Source: Luidia sarsii (lineage: Eukaryota; Echinodermata; Asteroidea; Paxillosida; Luidiidae). From it: a DNA stretch of 64,000 nucleotides. Shown piece by piece: positions 19,736-30,166 of this stretch (positions within the stretch are counted from its first letter, which is position 1; every line of letters begins with the position of its first letter). The stretch covers positions 3,303,117-3,367,116 of the forward strand of contig OX465121.1 in NCBI GenBank assembly GCA_949987565.1, written 5' to 3'. Made by a program: the position numbers and the translations under genes. Under the pieces are notes generated by a model, which saw only the letters and a program-made list of their open reading frames with translations, did no database searches and had not been told where the DNA came from.

Positions 19736-20230
19736 GACACTGCAGGGGAGGAACGTTTCTCAGGCCTGAGCTCCTTCTACTGCCGTGATGCCTCAGCCGC
19801 CATCGTGGCCTTTGACCTCGACAACCAGCGCTCGTTTGAGCTCCTGTCAGAGCGCTACCTGCCATTACTGGATGCAGCCAAGGAGGACTGTCTCCTGTGT
19901 GTGACGGGCATGAAGCTGGACCTAGTCAGCGAGCAGAACAGGGAGATACCAAGACAAGAGGCTGAGAGCTTTGCCATGCAGCTCAACCGTGCCCGCTTCA
20001 AGGAAGACACTGGCAAGGGCGTCCAAAAGCCCTACTTTGAGACTAGTTCACTGACTGGACAGAACGTGGACCAGGTCTTTGAGTTCATCTTCTCCACCGT
20101 CTTGCCGTCGGGGAGGGTAGCAGGTGGCGTCAGGCAGGAGGGGAGTCGCCAGAGTCAAGGTATCGTGGAGGTGGACTCCAACAATCTGAGGGAGGTCTCC
20201 GGCCCCAAAGCCAAAAACTGCTGCAAATGA
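19736..20230 (+). CDS. RAB20: RAB20-like GTPase, exon 4 (C-terminal two thirds)
   Basis: Starts after TTTAG with DTAGEERFSG, the G3 motif and switch II, and ends KNCCK before TGA. With exons 1-3 it gives 224 residues, the usual Rab length. Rab GTPases cycle between GTP and GDP to direct vesicle docking; RAB20 is linked in vertebrates to phagosomes and endosomes. The C-terminal double cysteine is the prenylation site for membrane anchoring. Three oddities stand out. G3 has Glu where most Rabs have Gln (human RAB20 also departs here, to my knowledge). G4 reads MKLD, not NKxD. A long insert sits between G4 and the G5-like ETSS. The splice phases and intact frame show it is a real gene. The RAB20 assignment rests on YMER, FFLKQW and the CC end. 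Confidence 0.9.
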   Translation, partial: DTAGEERFSGLSSFYCRDASAAIVAFDLDNQRSFELLSERYLPLLDAAKEDCLLCVTGMKLDLVSEQNREIPRQEAESFAMQLNRARFKEDTGKGVQKPYFETSSLTGQNVDQVFEFIFSTVLPSGRVAGGVRQEGSRQSQGIVEVDSNNLREVSGPKAKNCCK

Positions 20231-20360
20231 AATTCCCCGTCCTTGAATATTTCCACTCAATTCCAAAGATTGTTCAGGAACAGGGGAACGGAAGCTATGC
20301 ACGTATGGATGACTTGCCATTTCTTTCTTAATTGTGAAAAAAGCAATGAGATTTTGTTTA

Positions 20361-20424
20361 CTCCCGGACTCTGGGGCTTGATCTGAAGACCTCCGGCTCA
20401 AGTTACCAGCGCTCTAAGAACACA
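20361..20424 (-). repeat. tRNA-Thr-like sequence (SINE or pseudogene) downstream of RAB20-like gene
   Basis: The minus strand reads TTAGAGCGCTGGT, an anticodon-arm-like AACTTGAGCCGG, then GAGGTCTTCAGATCAAGCC. This order of D-arm, anticodon arm and B-box-like arm resembles a threonine tRNA. The B box is degenerate and the acceptor stem is not evident. It falls in the likely 3' UTR. Confidence 0.5.
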
Positions 20425-20551
20425 TTCATGACCTTCCCTTCCCACTCCTGTTGTTTATGAAGCGGCTGGCCACATTGAATTTGGTGCCACTCTTGACATG
20501 TTTCCAGCTTTTTGCGGACTGGAGGAGAGGGTATGCCATAACACTAAGTAG

Positions 20552-20710
20552 GTGTGTTCCCACTAGCCCGAACAATCATGATCCACTTTTGAGTTTTTGA
20601 ATCACAATTTTATTATGATTTTTTTCCTGTATGAATGCTAAAATCTGACAAACACTCGTGATTTGAATCACGATCCAAAACGCAGTTCTTTCTGTGTTTT
20701 TTTCAGGAAA
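20552..20710. repeat. Partial element of the GATTCAAATCGCGATC family
   Basis: Starts GTTCCCACTAG and contains GTGATTTGAATCACGATCC, close to the motif repeated inside the element at 21559-21983. No matching right end was found, so I call it a fragment. Confidence 0.45.
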
Positions 20711-21005
20711 TATTGTTGTTTGCCGGAGTCTGTGTGTGAACGCTTTTGAAAAGAGAAGAGTGATAAGTTACATACATCCCACTGTTCAGTGGTTTGCAGA
20801 TAAATATTTGGCGTCCCCATAACCAGCTATTTATCTCCATATGGCTGTGCGCGAACTGTACATTGTACAAGCAAACCAAGCACTCGCAGTCCGTAAAGTG
20901 GCTCCGGCTAGGTCACATTTCAGGCATGTGCAGTTTTGCCTGTGAAAAAAAAAAAATTTGAATCGCGGTCCATGTTTCAATGATTTTCCTAGTTGGAGCA
21001 CACCC

Positions 21006-21011
21006 AATAAA
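21006..21011 (+). promoter_or_regulatory. Candidate polyadenylation signal AATAAA
   Basis: An AATAAA on the plus strand about 780 bp after the RAB20-like stop codon. The distance is plausible for a 3' UTR, but nothing else identifies it as the functional site. Confidence 0.25.
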
Positions 21012-21558
21012 GCCAAGGTTTTGTGAAAATTGCGAAGGCAATTTGTCTGCACTTGGACATGAACCCAAGTCCTTAGGTGGGGGCATTCCCAAAGTGGGGT
21101 ATGGGTGCCAGCTCGAACCATTTAAACATAAAAACAGAAGACAGACGGAAATACTTTGTGTTGAAATTTTAATTGTATTACCGATAGGTAGGGTAGAATC
21201 GGATACAAATCGGCCAAAGTATTTCACTGAAAGCGTGTCACATTAATAGAATTTACAAATCCAAACAATGCAAGCAAAATGAAATTAATATGATCCAGCC
21301 ACTGATGAAGAATGTTTGTATAGAATTACATAGAAATGGAGTCACTGCAGCATCCCTATGAGAAAGGTCCTGCCAAAAACAACTCCTCAGACTCCTACTT
21401 TTTGTGGTGACATTTTGTGTAAACAAGGTGAAATCAAATGGCTCTGTTTTGGGCATAGTAAACCAAAAAAACATACGCATGTATCTCCAACTCTCGTCCA
21501 TTTTGCTTATGATTCTGTTGTCTTTCTTTGGTCTGTTCTTATATTTTGAGAGGACAAT

Positions 21559-21983
21559 AGGGTCGTTCCCACTACGAAAATGAATGCGATTTGAATCTCG
21601 ATTAAAAAACCGTGGGCTTTTTGTCATGTCCACTGTCCTCACAGGCCAAAAAATCACGAACCGATTACGGTTACCAGTTGTGGTCAAATGGTGGGCGTGT
21701 CCTTGAGGGTGGCCCACGCAGGGAGACATACATGTATAAACAAGCATGGCACTTCCTGTCAATCAGAGCATGAGCAGTGCATTGTGGGATTAGAAAAAAA
21801 AACCTGGTGCGGTTGAATGGAGCGTTCCCACACACAGACACACCGTGTCGCAAATAAACGCGATTATTTAAAAAGTCCCACTAATAATCACATTTGTTGT
21901 GTCCACACACGCAAACAAAGTGAATCGCGATTCAAATCGCGATCCAAATAATCACGTTTATTTGGTGTAGTGGAAGCAGCCCT
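21559..21983. mobile_element. Self-similar inverted-repeat element (CACTAC type)
   Basis: Left end AGGGTCGTTCCCACTAC and right end GTAGTGGAAGCAGCCCT form imperfect inverted repeats. The words GATTTGAATC and GATTCAAATCGCGATC recur internally in both orientations. It shares its layout, though not its internal motif, with the elements at 18046, 29711 and 46344. Confidence 0.7.
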
Positions 21984-22284
21984 ATAGATGCATTGTTTAT
22001 TTATTAAAACGGAAATGAGATTGTTTACCAAGATGTTCATTTCTAAGCTGACCATTGAACAGGACCCAATATTCTCAGAGCCACTTAGGCATGGAAATCT
22101 GCTGACAGGACTGAGCTGGAAAAGTCCTTGTGTAGACAGGATTGTAAACTGCATTTTGACTTGTATTCTGCTATAGTCTTTACTTAGAATGAAACAGTAG
22201 TGAAGTTTGGGTTAGCAAGGTGATCCTGAGAATCGTGACCTTTTGTGCTTCAGCAAATGTGGGTGCTCAAGTGGCACTATGAAA

Positions 22285-22513
22285 TAGACCGATTGCACGA
22301 CCAATGCCATCACGTGACTTATAATGTATAGTGGGTATTTTTGCATCTCATTTGGTGCAGAACAGGAGTTGAAACGATCAAAGAAGACTATCATATTCTC
22401 TACATTTCTATTTGTACATTTCCATCGCTGCTCTGTGCCAAATGAGATGAAAAAAACCCCATTATAAGTCACGTGATGGCATGTAAACAAACATTGTTCC
22501 TGCAATCGGTCTA
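22285..22513. mobile_element. MITE with TAGACCGATTGCA ends
   Basis: Left TAGACCGATTGCA and right complement. The inverted match resumes inward through GCCATCACGTGACTTATAAT and CATCTCATTTGG after a short insertion on the right. About 229 bp, non-coding. Confidence 0.75.
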
Positions 22514-24280
22514 TTAGCCCCAGGAGTGCCACGATGTACAAACTTAATTATTTCAAAGCTAAATATCCTTCAAAGTCACACTTGACAGCATTGTAATTTC
22601 TACACGAATTATGTTTTCATTTTAACTAATTTATATGAATTTTTTTTATGAAGCTTGAAGATTCTATATAAATTATGTAAATTAATCTTAAATATTTAGG
22701 GGGGACATTGTCCAGATATATACCCTTGTTTTAATTGTGGCATACTCCACACTATGCCATGTCTGCAAAGATTTGTACAGCAATTAGTGGCAAAATCATG
22801 CGGAATGTACCCGTGTGGAAGATACATAAGACTCCTATGAATCCATTGAAGTAGTCAATATGGTCGACAGCCACAGACATTATCATGTTGGATGTAAAGC
22901 GATGAAATTTTATCTGAATTCCATCGTACATGTACATTAAAGGTATTCTGAATGACGCCAAATAGAGTTCTCATGTGAAGTGAAAGAGGCAATGTATTAC
23001 GATTAATGTAGTGTATTGGTGAAGTACGGTATACGAACAACTCACCACATCTCATGGGCTTACTGATTGCTGATTGCAATGTGCATGGAAATAAGTTTAC
23101 GACTCAGTGAAGTGTTATAGTGCATGAGGTATGCACGGACCACAGACATGCAGTAATTGGCATGTATGTAATTTTATGCAAATGATTTTTTAAAGATTAA
23201 TAAATTCAGATCGGTGACTTCTTAACGTTAATGTCACAAACAGTTCCCATGTCTGCACCGGCACTCAGATTGATAGTCCAATAGCATTTTAGTGTGGTCA
23301 CTCATACATGTACATGTACATTGTACATGTACATGTATGTTCATCATATACGAATGGAAATTAATTTTCCTTTATTGTGTTCTTCTTGAATGCCAAAGTT
23401 GTACATAGAGAAAACGGCATTCCCTTTCATGATTGATATTGAATCCGTTTACACGAATCCTGTAAAAAAAATCCAGTCTAAGGATCCCTAACAAAATCAG
23501 TCATCTGACAGTGTGTGAAAAAAGTGAAGGTTTTTGAGTCCCTTTAGGGCCTATGGACTTCATTATTGTTCGTTTCTGTATTCCGTAAAAATCGATAACA
23601 ATTCCTTGCATTTTTTTTTCTTTCATTCTTTTTCAGTGTATTCATTTGTCATTTTATAAGTCATTCCTAAGTTTGAACCATACCCTTTTCTCCAAAAGTC
23701 TGATGAAGCAGATGTTGTTAGGCAAGCTTATGCACTCTTCCCAACTACAATACTGACATGACTGAGGTGGTTACTTAGATGAAATGGAATGGACCAAATA
23801 AATATATGTAGCAGGGAAACAAAACCGGGTATTTTTCAACAAAGTGATACAATATAAAGTAAACTGCTGACGTACATGTACCTCAGTGAGCTAAATACAA
23901 TTCTCTTTCATTTGAGGAGTGCTGACGGAAATTGTTTACTTTGATAAATGGAAACGGAGCTGTCACCCTCTGGATTTCAGTACGATTGACAATCCTAAAA
24001 CGTTATGCGAATGTAATAAAATCTGCACCAAAGCAAGCACAATGAAATTGATGAATGTGGAGATTAAAACTTGTGGAAATCGTCACGAAATGAAAATCAT
24101 TGGTGAGGAAAATGAATAAAACGATGAAACTGAGTTTCTTCGATGTTTGTTGGTTGTATTTTAGCGATTTTTACGTGAATGTTGGCTACGTCGATCTTGA
24201 AAGATCGCGGGACCCTATTATTATATGCACGATTGACAGGCTCTGTTGTAGTTGTAGTTGCTTGTACTTTGTAGTTACCG
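22514..24280. other. Intergenic stretch, no gene recognised
   Basis: Holds one short palindrome (23305-23341), a few ACATGTACA-rich patches and a 66-codon open frame without any domain. Confidence 0.35.
23305..23341. repeat. CATGTACATGTACA palindrome
   Basis: CATACATGTACATGTACA followed by its complement around a TT centre. Short words of the type ACATGTAC recur many times between 22.9 and 43 kb and are a compositional habit of this genome. Confidence 0.7.
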
Positions 24281-24432
24281 GCCGACTCGGTCCGCGGCCG
24301 ACTCGGTCCGCGGCCGACTCGGTCCGCGGCCGACTCGGTCCGCGGCCGACTCGGTCCGCGGCCGACTCGGTCCGCGGCCGACTCGGTCCGCGGCCGACTC
24401 GGTCCGCGGCCGACTCGGTCCGCGGCCGACTC
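24281..24432. repeat. 16-bp GC-rich minisatellite (CCGACTCGGTCCGCGG)n
   Basis: About nine near-perfect units of CCGACTCGGTCCGCGG. Each unit is almost self-complementary and contains a CCGCGG and a CCGA-TCGG palindrome. Two diverged relatives (GGCCAACTCGGTCCG type) occur at 24976-25008. Open frames through it are by-products. Confidence 0.95.
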
Positions 24433-25014
24433 GCTATTCTACCGGTCCCTTACTCTGATAAGTAAAGATTCACGCAAGAGCTTATGTATAAACATCAAAA
24501 GGTAAGACCTCTGACATAATGCAAATTGGCCAATCAGAGTATGAAAAGGACCGGCAGAATTACATGGTAGGTCTATAGAGATCTAGGCCATGACTACTGT
24601 GATGCCTACATTAAACTATTTCCCTCATGAAACTCAGATTGTGAATATGGTTTAAACATTGCACACGGGATGATAAGTAACTGAACAGTTAAAAATGATC
24701 CTCTTCTGGAAAATAAGTTGGCTGATAGCAACGAATATCAGAATGCAAGTCAAGCAAACATTATTATCAAAATGCATTAGGCATATGTGTTACGTTAATT
24801 AATACTATAGACAGGGGAGCAGGCTTAAATTTAAATCAGGAAATCGAAGTAGGGTGGACCGTGTTCAATCATTGGAAAGTCAACTTTTTGTATCAAGCGA
24901 ACTCTTGCTTTGGTTTTTTAATCTGAGTGACCACTGAAACAAAACGGAGCGGCTGTATTATTTAGTATTAATTTTGTGGCCAACTCGGTCCGTGGCCAAC
25001 TCGCTTTGAGTTGG

Positions 25015-25207
25015 TTAGGCCTCTTGTCAAAAAGATCATCGGTTGGGTATCAGATGATTTGACCCGTCCGATGTCGTTTCCACCGGATAGCCATCGTGAA
25101 TTGTTCACCACAGAGTCCAGTACAATCGGCTTTCTACCGGGGAAATTTCATCGGTCGGATGAATTTAACCGGTACTCAACCGATGATCTTTTTGACAAGA
25201 GACCTTA
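25015..25207. mobile_element. 193-bp MITE with 32-bp inverted ends
   Basis: TAGGCCTCTTGTCAAAAAG at the left and the complement at the right, continuing inward through ATCATCGGTTG. The internal words CATCGGTCGGATGAA and CCACCGGATAGCCATCG echo the terminal word. TTAG lies at both boundaries. Confidence 0.8.
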
Positions 25208-25539
25208 GTAAAAAGACTTATAGAGCTCTATGCAGAAAGCTATTTTGCCGGAACTTTGCATTTCTCGTCTCCGTAAGACGACGTCACATTTTTGCCTAAA
25301 TTTGTTTGCTGCCCTCATTGGCGGATTTTGATAAATTTTCGCGAAGAGCCCCGGCGGAGGGTGAAAATAGCGCTACGAAAACACCGTTTTTTGTTTACTA
25401 GTTTTAGGACATAGAAGAGAGGTTTATCCAACAATTTGTAAATCAGACAGTTGAAAACTATCATTTAACGTGAAATTATTTTTTGCACTTCGTATCCTCT
25501 TTAAATGCCCAAACAATGCCCAAGTATAGACTAATAATG

Positions 25540-25555
25540 ATACTACTACTACTAT

Positions 25556-25610
<55 letters not shown>

Positions 25611-25620
25611 ATTGCTGCTG

Positions 25621-25655
<35 letters not shown>

Positions 25656-25892
25656 ACTGCTACTGCTACTGCTACTGCTACTGCTACTGCTACTGCTACC
25701 GCTACCGCTACTGCTACTGCTACTGCTACTGCTACTGCTACTGCTACTGCTACTGCTACTGCTACTGCTACCGCTACCGCTACTGCTACTGCTACTGCTA
25801 CTGCTACTGCTACTGCTACTGCTACTGCTACTGATACTGATACTGCTACTGCTACTGCTACTGCTACTGCTACTGCTACTGCTACTGCTACT
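25540..25892. repeat. Trinucleotide tract (CTA/CTG)n
   Basis: About 350 bp of CTA and CTG triplets, beginning as (CTA)n, then (CTG)n, then alternating CTACTG with a few CTACCG and CTGATA variants. It gives poly-Leu, poly-Ser and poly-Ala/Val frames in different registers, none of which is a gene. Confidence 0.97.
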
Positions 25893-27468
25893 ATATATTC
25901 GTAATAGAGTCTTACGTATAACCTCAAAGCGCTTTACAAACACAATCACAAACGAAAGTGATGAACAAATATTAAAAATAAACTACAATCCCCAAACCCA
26001 AGCATACATATTAATTCAGCGAAGAGGACAAGTGCAATATGCTAAAAGACCTTTGGGGGAATACCAGGCAGGCCGTGGCGAATCCCGCGGACTGTACCAG
26101 TGCAAGGTCAGGCTTCTACAGCGTGTGTGCATGCATGTGCGCGTTTGGGGCCAAAGGTTTTCATCATGAATGATCATTGAAAATATGCGTCGGAAGTAAT
26201 TTTTCAAAAAAAAAAAAATGCATTTGGAATGCCGTGCGTGGATCATTTTCTGTGTCGGCTTAAAATTACGATGTTCCGCTGTTTGACCGTGTTATTGTCA
26301 GTGACTTCGGTTGTGGCGCACGGTCAAAAAACTGCTCTACTGTACGGATCTTGTCACTTGTCAGTCATTTTCCCTCCGTAATAATTACTATTTATCTCAT
26401 CACACAGATTTCCAAACAACAATGGCACTTAATTCTTGTAATCGAATAACGCGCGTATCTTTACATGATGTGTAGTTGGATTTTCCTGCCGGGTTTTACT
26501 TCCTGTTGTTAAAAATCACGTCTCAAGGGTTGTGACTGGACGTCAGAACACAAGAGGGCGCTCGTTGTCGATTTTTTTAGCGCACGGACAATATTTCGTT
26601 CAGAAAATAAGCAACAAAAAGTCACTTAAAAATACATAATCGCTAAAATTGGTCAGGTAAAAACGATGTTATTTGATTTCTTGTAGTATTCTGTATACGA
26701 ATCACCTTTGTGGTAAAGACATAGAGCTCTATAAATAAACTAGAGTGCGCACTCATCGCGTGACGTGTGCCGACAAGGGGACTGCGACGCCATTACCATT
26801 ACCAAAGATAGAGGGCAAATGCATGGAGCTCTGTCGCGCAAACCAGACGCGTCGCGACGCTTCGAAGACTACATACGTACGTACATACGTTCACGTACAT
26901 ACTGCATACGTTCACGCACACACAAACACCCCACACACACATGTGCATGTAAATATGAACGTATACAATTATACCATACATCGGTGGTGTGGAATGGAAC
27001 ACAGGCATTGTACACCTGTACATATGTACAGGTGTACATGTACATGCCGTTCTTATGCCTTTACGTGTACATTTTCCTTGTTCGCATACTGTACACAATG
27101 TACTTTACGTGCAAGTTTGCAATAATATTTTTTTAATTGAATGTACATACACGTGTACATTTTTTGATGTGAATATTGCTATGGTCATACTTTACATACT
27201 GTATTACATACATATACCGGTACATAATTATGTGCGTACTATTTCTGTAGCTGAAAAGATCATTCAGCTCTTTATTTTATGGATTTTAGTATACTGCGCA
27301 CAATATACGTTTGGAAGTCTACACTTAACAATATACAACAATATACCGTATACATGTACATAGTGCAATCTTTGCAACAAATTATCAGGGTTTGATTATT
27401 CACAGGAGAGCAGAGTTCATGCCCATGCCAGTCAGAGCTACTGTACAAGGTAAAGATTACTGTACATG
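25893..27468. other. Intergenic stretch, no gene recognised
   Basis: Contains TACGTACATACG and ACATGTACA-rich low-complexity sequence between 26860 and 27360. Open frames there follow the ACGT alternation and show no domain. Confidence 0.35.
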
Positions 27469-27677
27469 TGTAGGGCCCCCCGGGGAAGGCCCCTCAGTGG
27501 AAAAGTAACACCCCCTTAATTTTTTGGTATTGGCCAAGGACAAGGGAGAGTGCTTGTGAGTGTGCCCAGACACTTCTGTACTGTATGGCAAAGTGATTGC
27601 ACTCACTCATCACTGCGCTCTTCATTGTCTTTGCCCATTACAGTTTTAACCCAAGCCCTCTCGGGCCGGGGTTTACA
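27469..27677 (+). mobile_element. Candidate 5' LTR of the Ty3/gypsy element
   Basis: Begins TGTAGGGCC and ends GGGTTTACA, giving TGTA...TACA termini, directly before a primer-site-like sequence and gag. No second copy exists in the window because the element is cut off, so the boundaries rest on TG/CA ends and position only. Confidence 0.45.
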
Positions 27678-27692
27678 TTTGGCGACCCTGCC
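27678..27692 (+). other. Candidate primer-binding site
   Basis: TTTGGCGACCCTGCC starts next to the LTR end. TTGGCGACC-type sequences are common at this position in Ty3/gypsy elements. The matching tRNA is not determined. Confidence 0.4.
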
Positions 27693-27740
27693 AGGATAGG
27701 TGTGTCTGGTGGACCCTGATAGCCCGCTAGATGACGCTAG

Positions 27741-29011
27741 ATGACCAGAACCTGGAATTCAGCCAAGCCTGATCAGATAGCGACGTACGTGATCATCCCC
27801 AGCCAGCTGACGGTTCCCGTGAGAATGGTCTCCCTTGACGACCTCCACTGCGAGCTTCATGCCTTGCTACAGTCAGCTACCCGCGAGGCACTGCTGAAGG
27901 TGTGCACTGAGGTCGGCATCGAAGGCCACCCGAGCTCTTCTCCGACAGATACGGAGATACCTCGGAAGCGACGAATTAGAAGGACGGGAGGATGAGGGTT
28001 TTTCAGTTGTTGAGAAACTGCTGAATATTCTCAAGACTCCTCCTTCCCCTGAGCCGCCAGGAACCATCAGCCCGGCACATACAGCAGCCCACATGCACTG
28101 CCCCCCCACATGATCTGCCGACTGGGACCATGTTCCGTCGGGAGTTCCGCGTCTTCGGACAGATTGGTGATGCGACTCAGAAGGACAGGATCTCTTTCCT
28201 CTCCCTGATGCACCAGATTGAAACCGGGCTAGCGAAGGGATATGGAGAGAGGGATGTGGTCGATGAGGCCATCGTCAGGGTCATCAACCCCGCCTCGCGT
28301 CTCCGCAGCTACCTGGAAGGGAAGTCTGCCCTCACCCTTGCAGACCTCCGACGGGTCTTGCGGTCGCACTACAAGGAGAGCGGTGCGACTGACCTGTACT
28401 ACCAGTTGTCGAGGGCCCGGCAGGAGGCAAAGGAGAGTCCACAGGAATTCCTCGTCCGGGCTATGGATCTTCAGCAGAAGGTCCTCTTCATCTCCAAAGA
28501 GGCGACGACCGGCCCGAGGTATGAGACTGAGCAGGTGCGAGCCATGTTTCTCCACACACTGCAGACAGGCTTCTGCAGCGAGGGAGTGCGGACGGAGATG
28601 CGGCCCTACCTGCAGAACCCCGAGGTCAGTGATGAGGAGCTCCTGGAAAGGCTTAACACAGCTACAAGCCAGGAGGAGGAGCGACAACAGAAGATGGGCA
28701 CACTCAAGCCCACTGCTATCAGCACCATCACTCAGCAGGCCACGGACGCAGAGTCGACCAAGGTCCCGAAGTCCAACCCCTTAATGGAGGATCTGAAGGA
28801 CTTGAAGCTACAAGTTGCTGCCATAGCTCAAGCCCTGCAGTCAAGTAGCCATGGGTCTGATCAGCAGGATTCAAGAATGACCCGCTCCTGTGGCCCACCC
28901 AGAAAGTGGGGCTGCCATCGTTGCCAGTCGCAGGGTGTTGGCGACCAGTGCCGACACTGCTTCAAGTGTGGAGCATCTGACCACTATACATGCGATACTG
29001 CAGTCGTCTAG
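27741..29011 (+). pseudogene. gag: Ty3/gypsy gag (frameshifted)
   Basis: Two frames, 27741-27995 and 28130-29011, carry a gag-like protein. The larger has a helical capsid-like region (LADLRRVLRSHY, ESPQEFLVRAMDLQQ) as in Ty3/gypsy capsids, then a Cys/His-rich end, CHRCQSQGVGDQCRHCFKCG, for nucleic-acid binding. A frameshift between the two frames and another inside the zinc knuckle, just after the SDH residues, break the reading frame. The pol region follows downstream. Confidence 0.8.
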
Positions 29012-29115
29012 CGGGAAACGGCCAAGGGTTGCCGCCAAGGGGCGAGCAGTAACCCCCACGACACAGAGTCCCAGCAGCAGAACGACACCCCAACGAGAGA
29101 GCGGACAGGAGCAAC

Positions 29116-29710
29116 ATGACCTGTGCAAGTCTGTGCTCATCTCACACCCAGACAGCATCAGCGAGTGAGCCGACTCATCGGCAACAGGTGTATGGTGCAT
29201 TGCTCCATAGATGGGCAGAAGACGAGGGCCCTTTGGGATACAAAGTCCCAGATATCTCTTCTCCCTCGCTGGTGGTTTCAACGACATCTCCCCCACGTTC
29301 TTATGCGGCCCCTCGATTAGCTTCTGAGTGACACACCATTAGATGGCAGGGCAGCAAACTCATCCGCCATCCCATTCGATGGCTGGATCGAGGCGAGATT
29401 CTCTGTGCCCGGAGATGATGCTAGTACCCATGTTGATCTCGTCAGATGTAGACGAACCCATCATTGGCTACAACGTCATTGAAAAACTGACCAGGGACTG
29501 CGAAGGCGATACCCGAAGCATTCTGCATGCAGGGTTTCCCAAGCTGAAATCTTCATCCATCAACGCATTGGTTAATCTCCTTCAAGACGTGAGTCCGGAT
29601 AACCTTTGCATGATGCGAGTAGAGAAAAAGGGCGTGCACATCCCTAAGGGTACCAGCCGAGCAGTGACCTGTAAAATTAGATTGGGACCCATGAGAGTCG
29701 ACACCCCTGT
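29116..29710 (+). pseudogene. pol: Ty3/gypsy protease domain (DTK at the active site)
   Basis: RALWDTKSQISLLP near 29225-29268 is the retroelement aspartic protease active-site region, but the canonical DTG is DTK here. The second half continues in the frame 29343-29726 with DEPIIGYNVIEKL, the flap-to-C-terminal pattern of gypsy proteases. A frame change separates the halves. The segment stops where a small element inserted at 29711. Dead copy. Confidence 0.75.
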
Positions 29711-30166
29711 CACTATGAACATCTAAACCGTGAAAATATGGTGAAAATGCCATTTAGCCGTGAAAAGAAAATTCACCGTGTTTTCACCCCTATTTCATTG
29801 CACACAGTTTTTTCACGGTGTTTTCACCAATGGTCTCCAAGGCCACATTCCTGGTGGTAAATGGCTAGAGGCACTTTACAAGTATCTGGGAGTGACAGTT
29901 ACAAGGACACCATACAGCACCTCTATGGGGGCTGGTGGATCCTACTGGGATTTAGCCATCCCTCAAGGCTGCAGCTTGCCACCCTAGATATTCAAGGTTT
30001 TTTTCACGGTCTTTTTAGTGACCTAAAGTTGTCTTTATCAGGTCAGAGAGGCAATTATTTTCACGGTGAATTCCCTGTAAAATGCACTGTGAAATTACAG
30101 TGACTTTTTAGTTTCATGGCAAAATGACATTTTCACCCCTCTTTCACGGCTTAGATGTTCATAGTG
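29711..30166. mobile_element. CACTATGAAC-ended element inserted in gypsy pol
   Basis: 456 bp. Ends CACTATGAACATCTAA and GTTCATAGTG match as inverted repeats of roughly 38 bp. TGT flanks both sides (29708-29710 and 30167-30169), and the pol frame resumes directly after the second TGT. Internal words such as TTTTCACGGTG and GGTGAAAAT recur in both orientations. CACTR ends, a 3-bp duplication and subterminal repeated motifs are the marks of the CACTA (EnSpm) superfamily. Confidence 0.85.

Noticed and set aside
25483..26169. Poly-Leu, poly-Ser and Ala/Val-rich proteins
   Set aside because: All frames of one trinucleotide microsatellite are open. No conserved flanking exon.
26745..27363. Cys/His/Tyr-rich open frames
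   Set aside because: They follow the TACGTACA and ACATGTAC low-complexity composition in three overlapping frames. No gene-like features.
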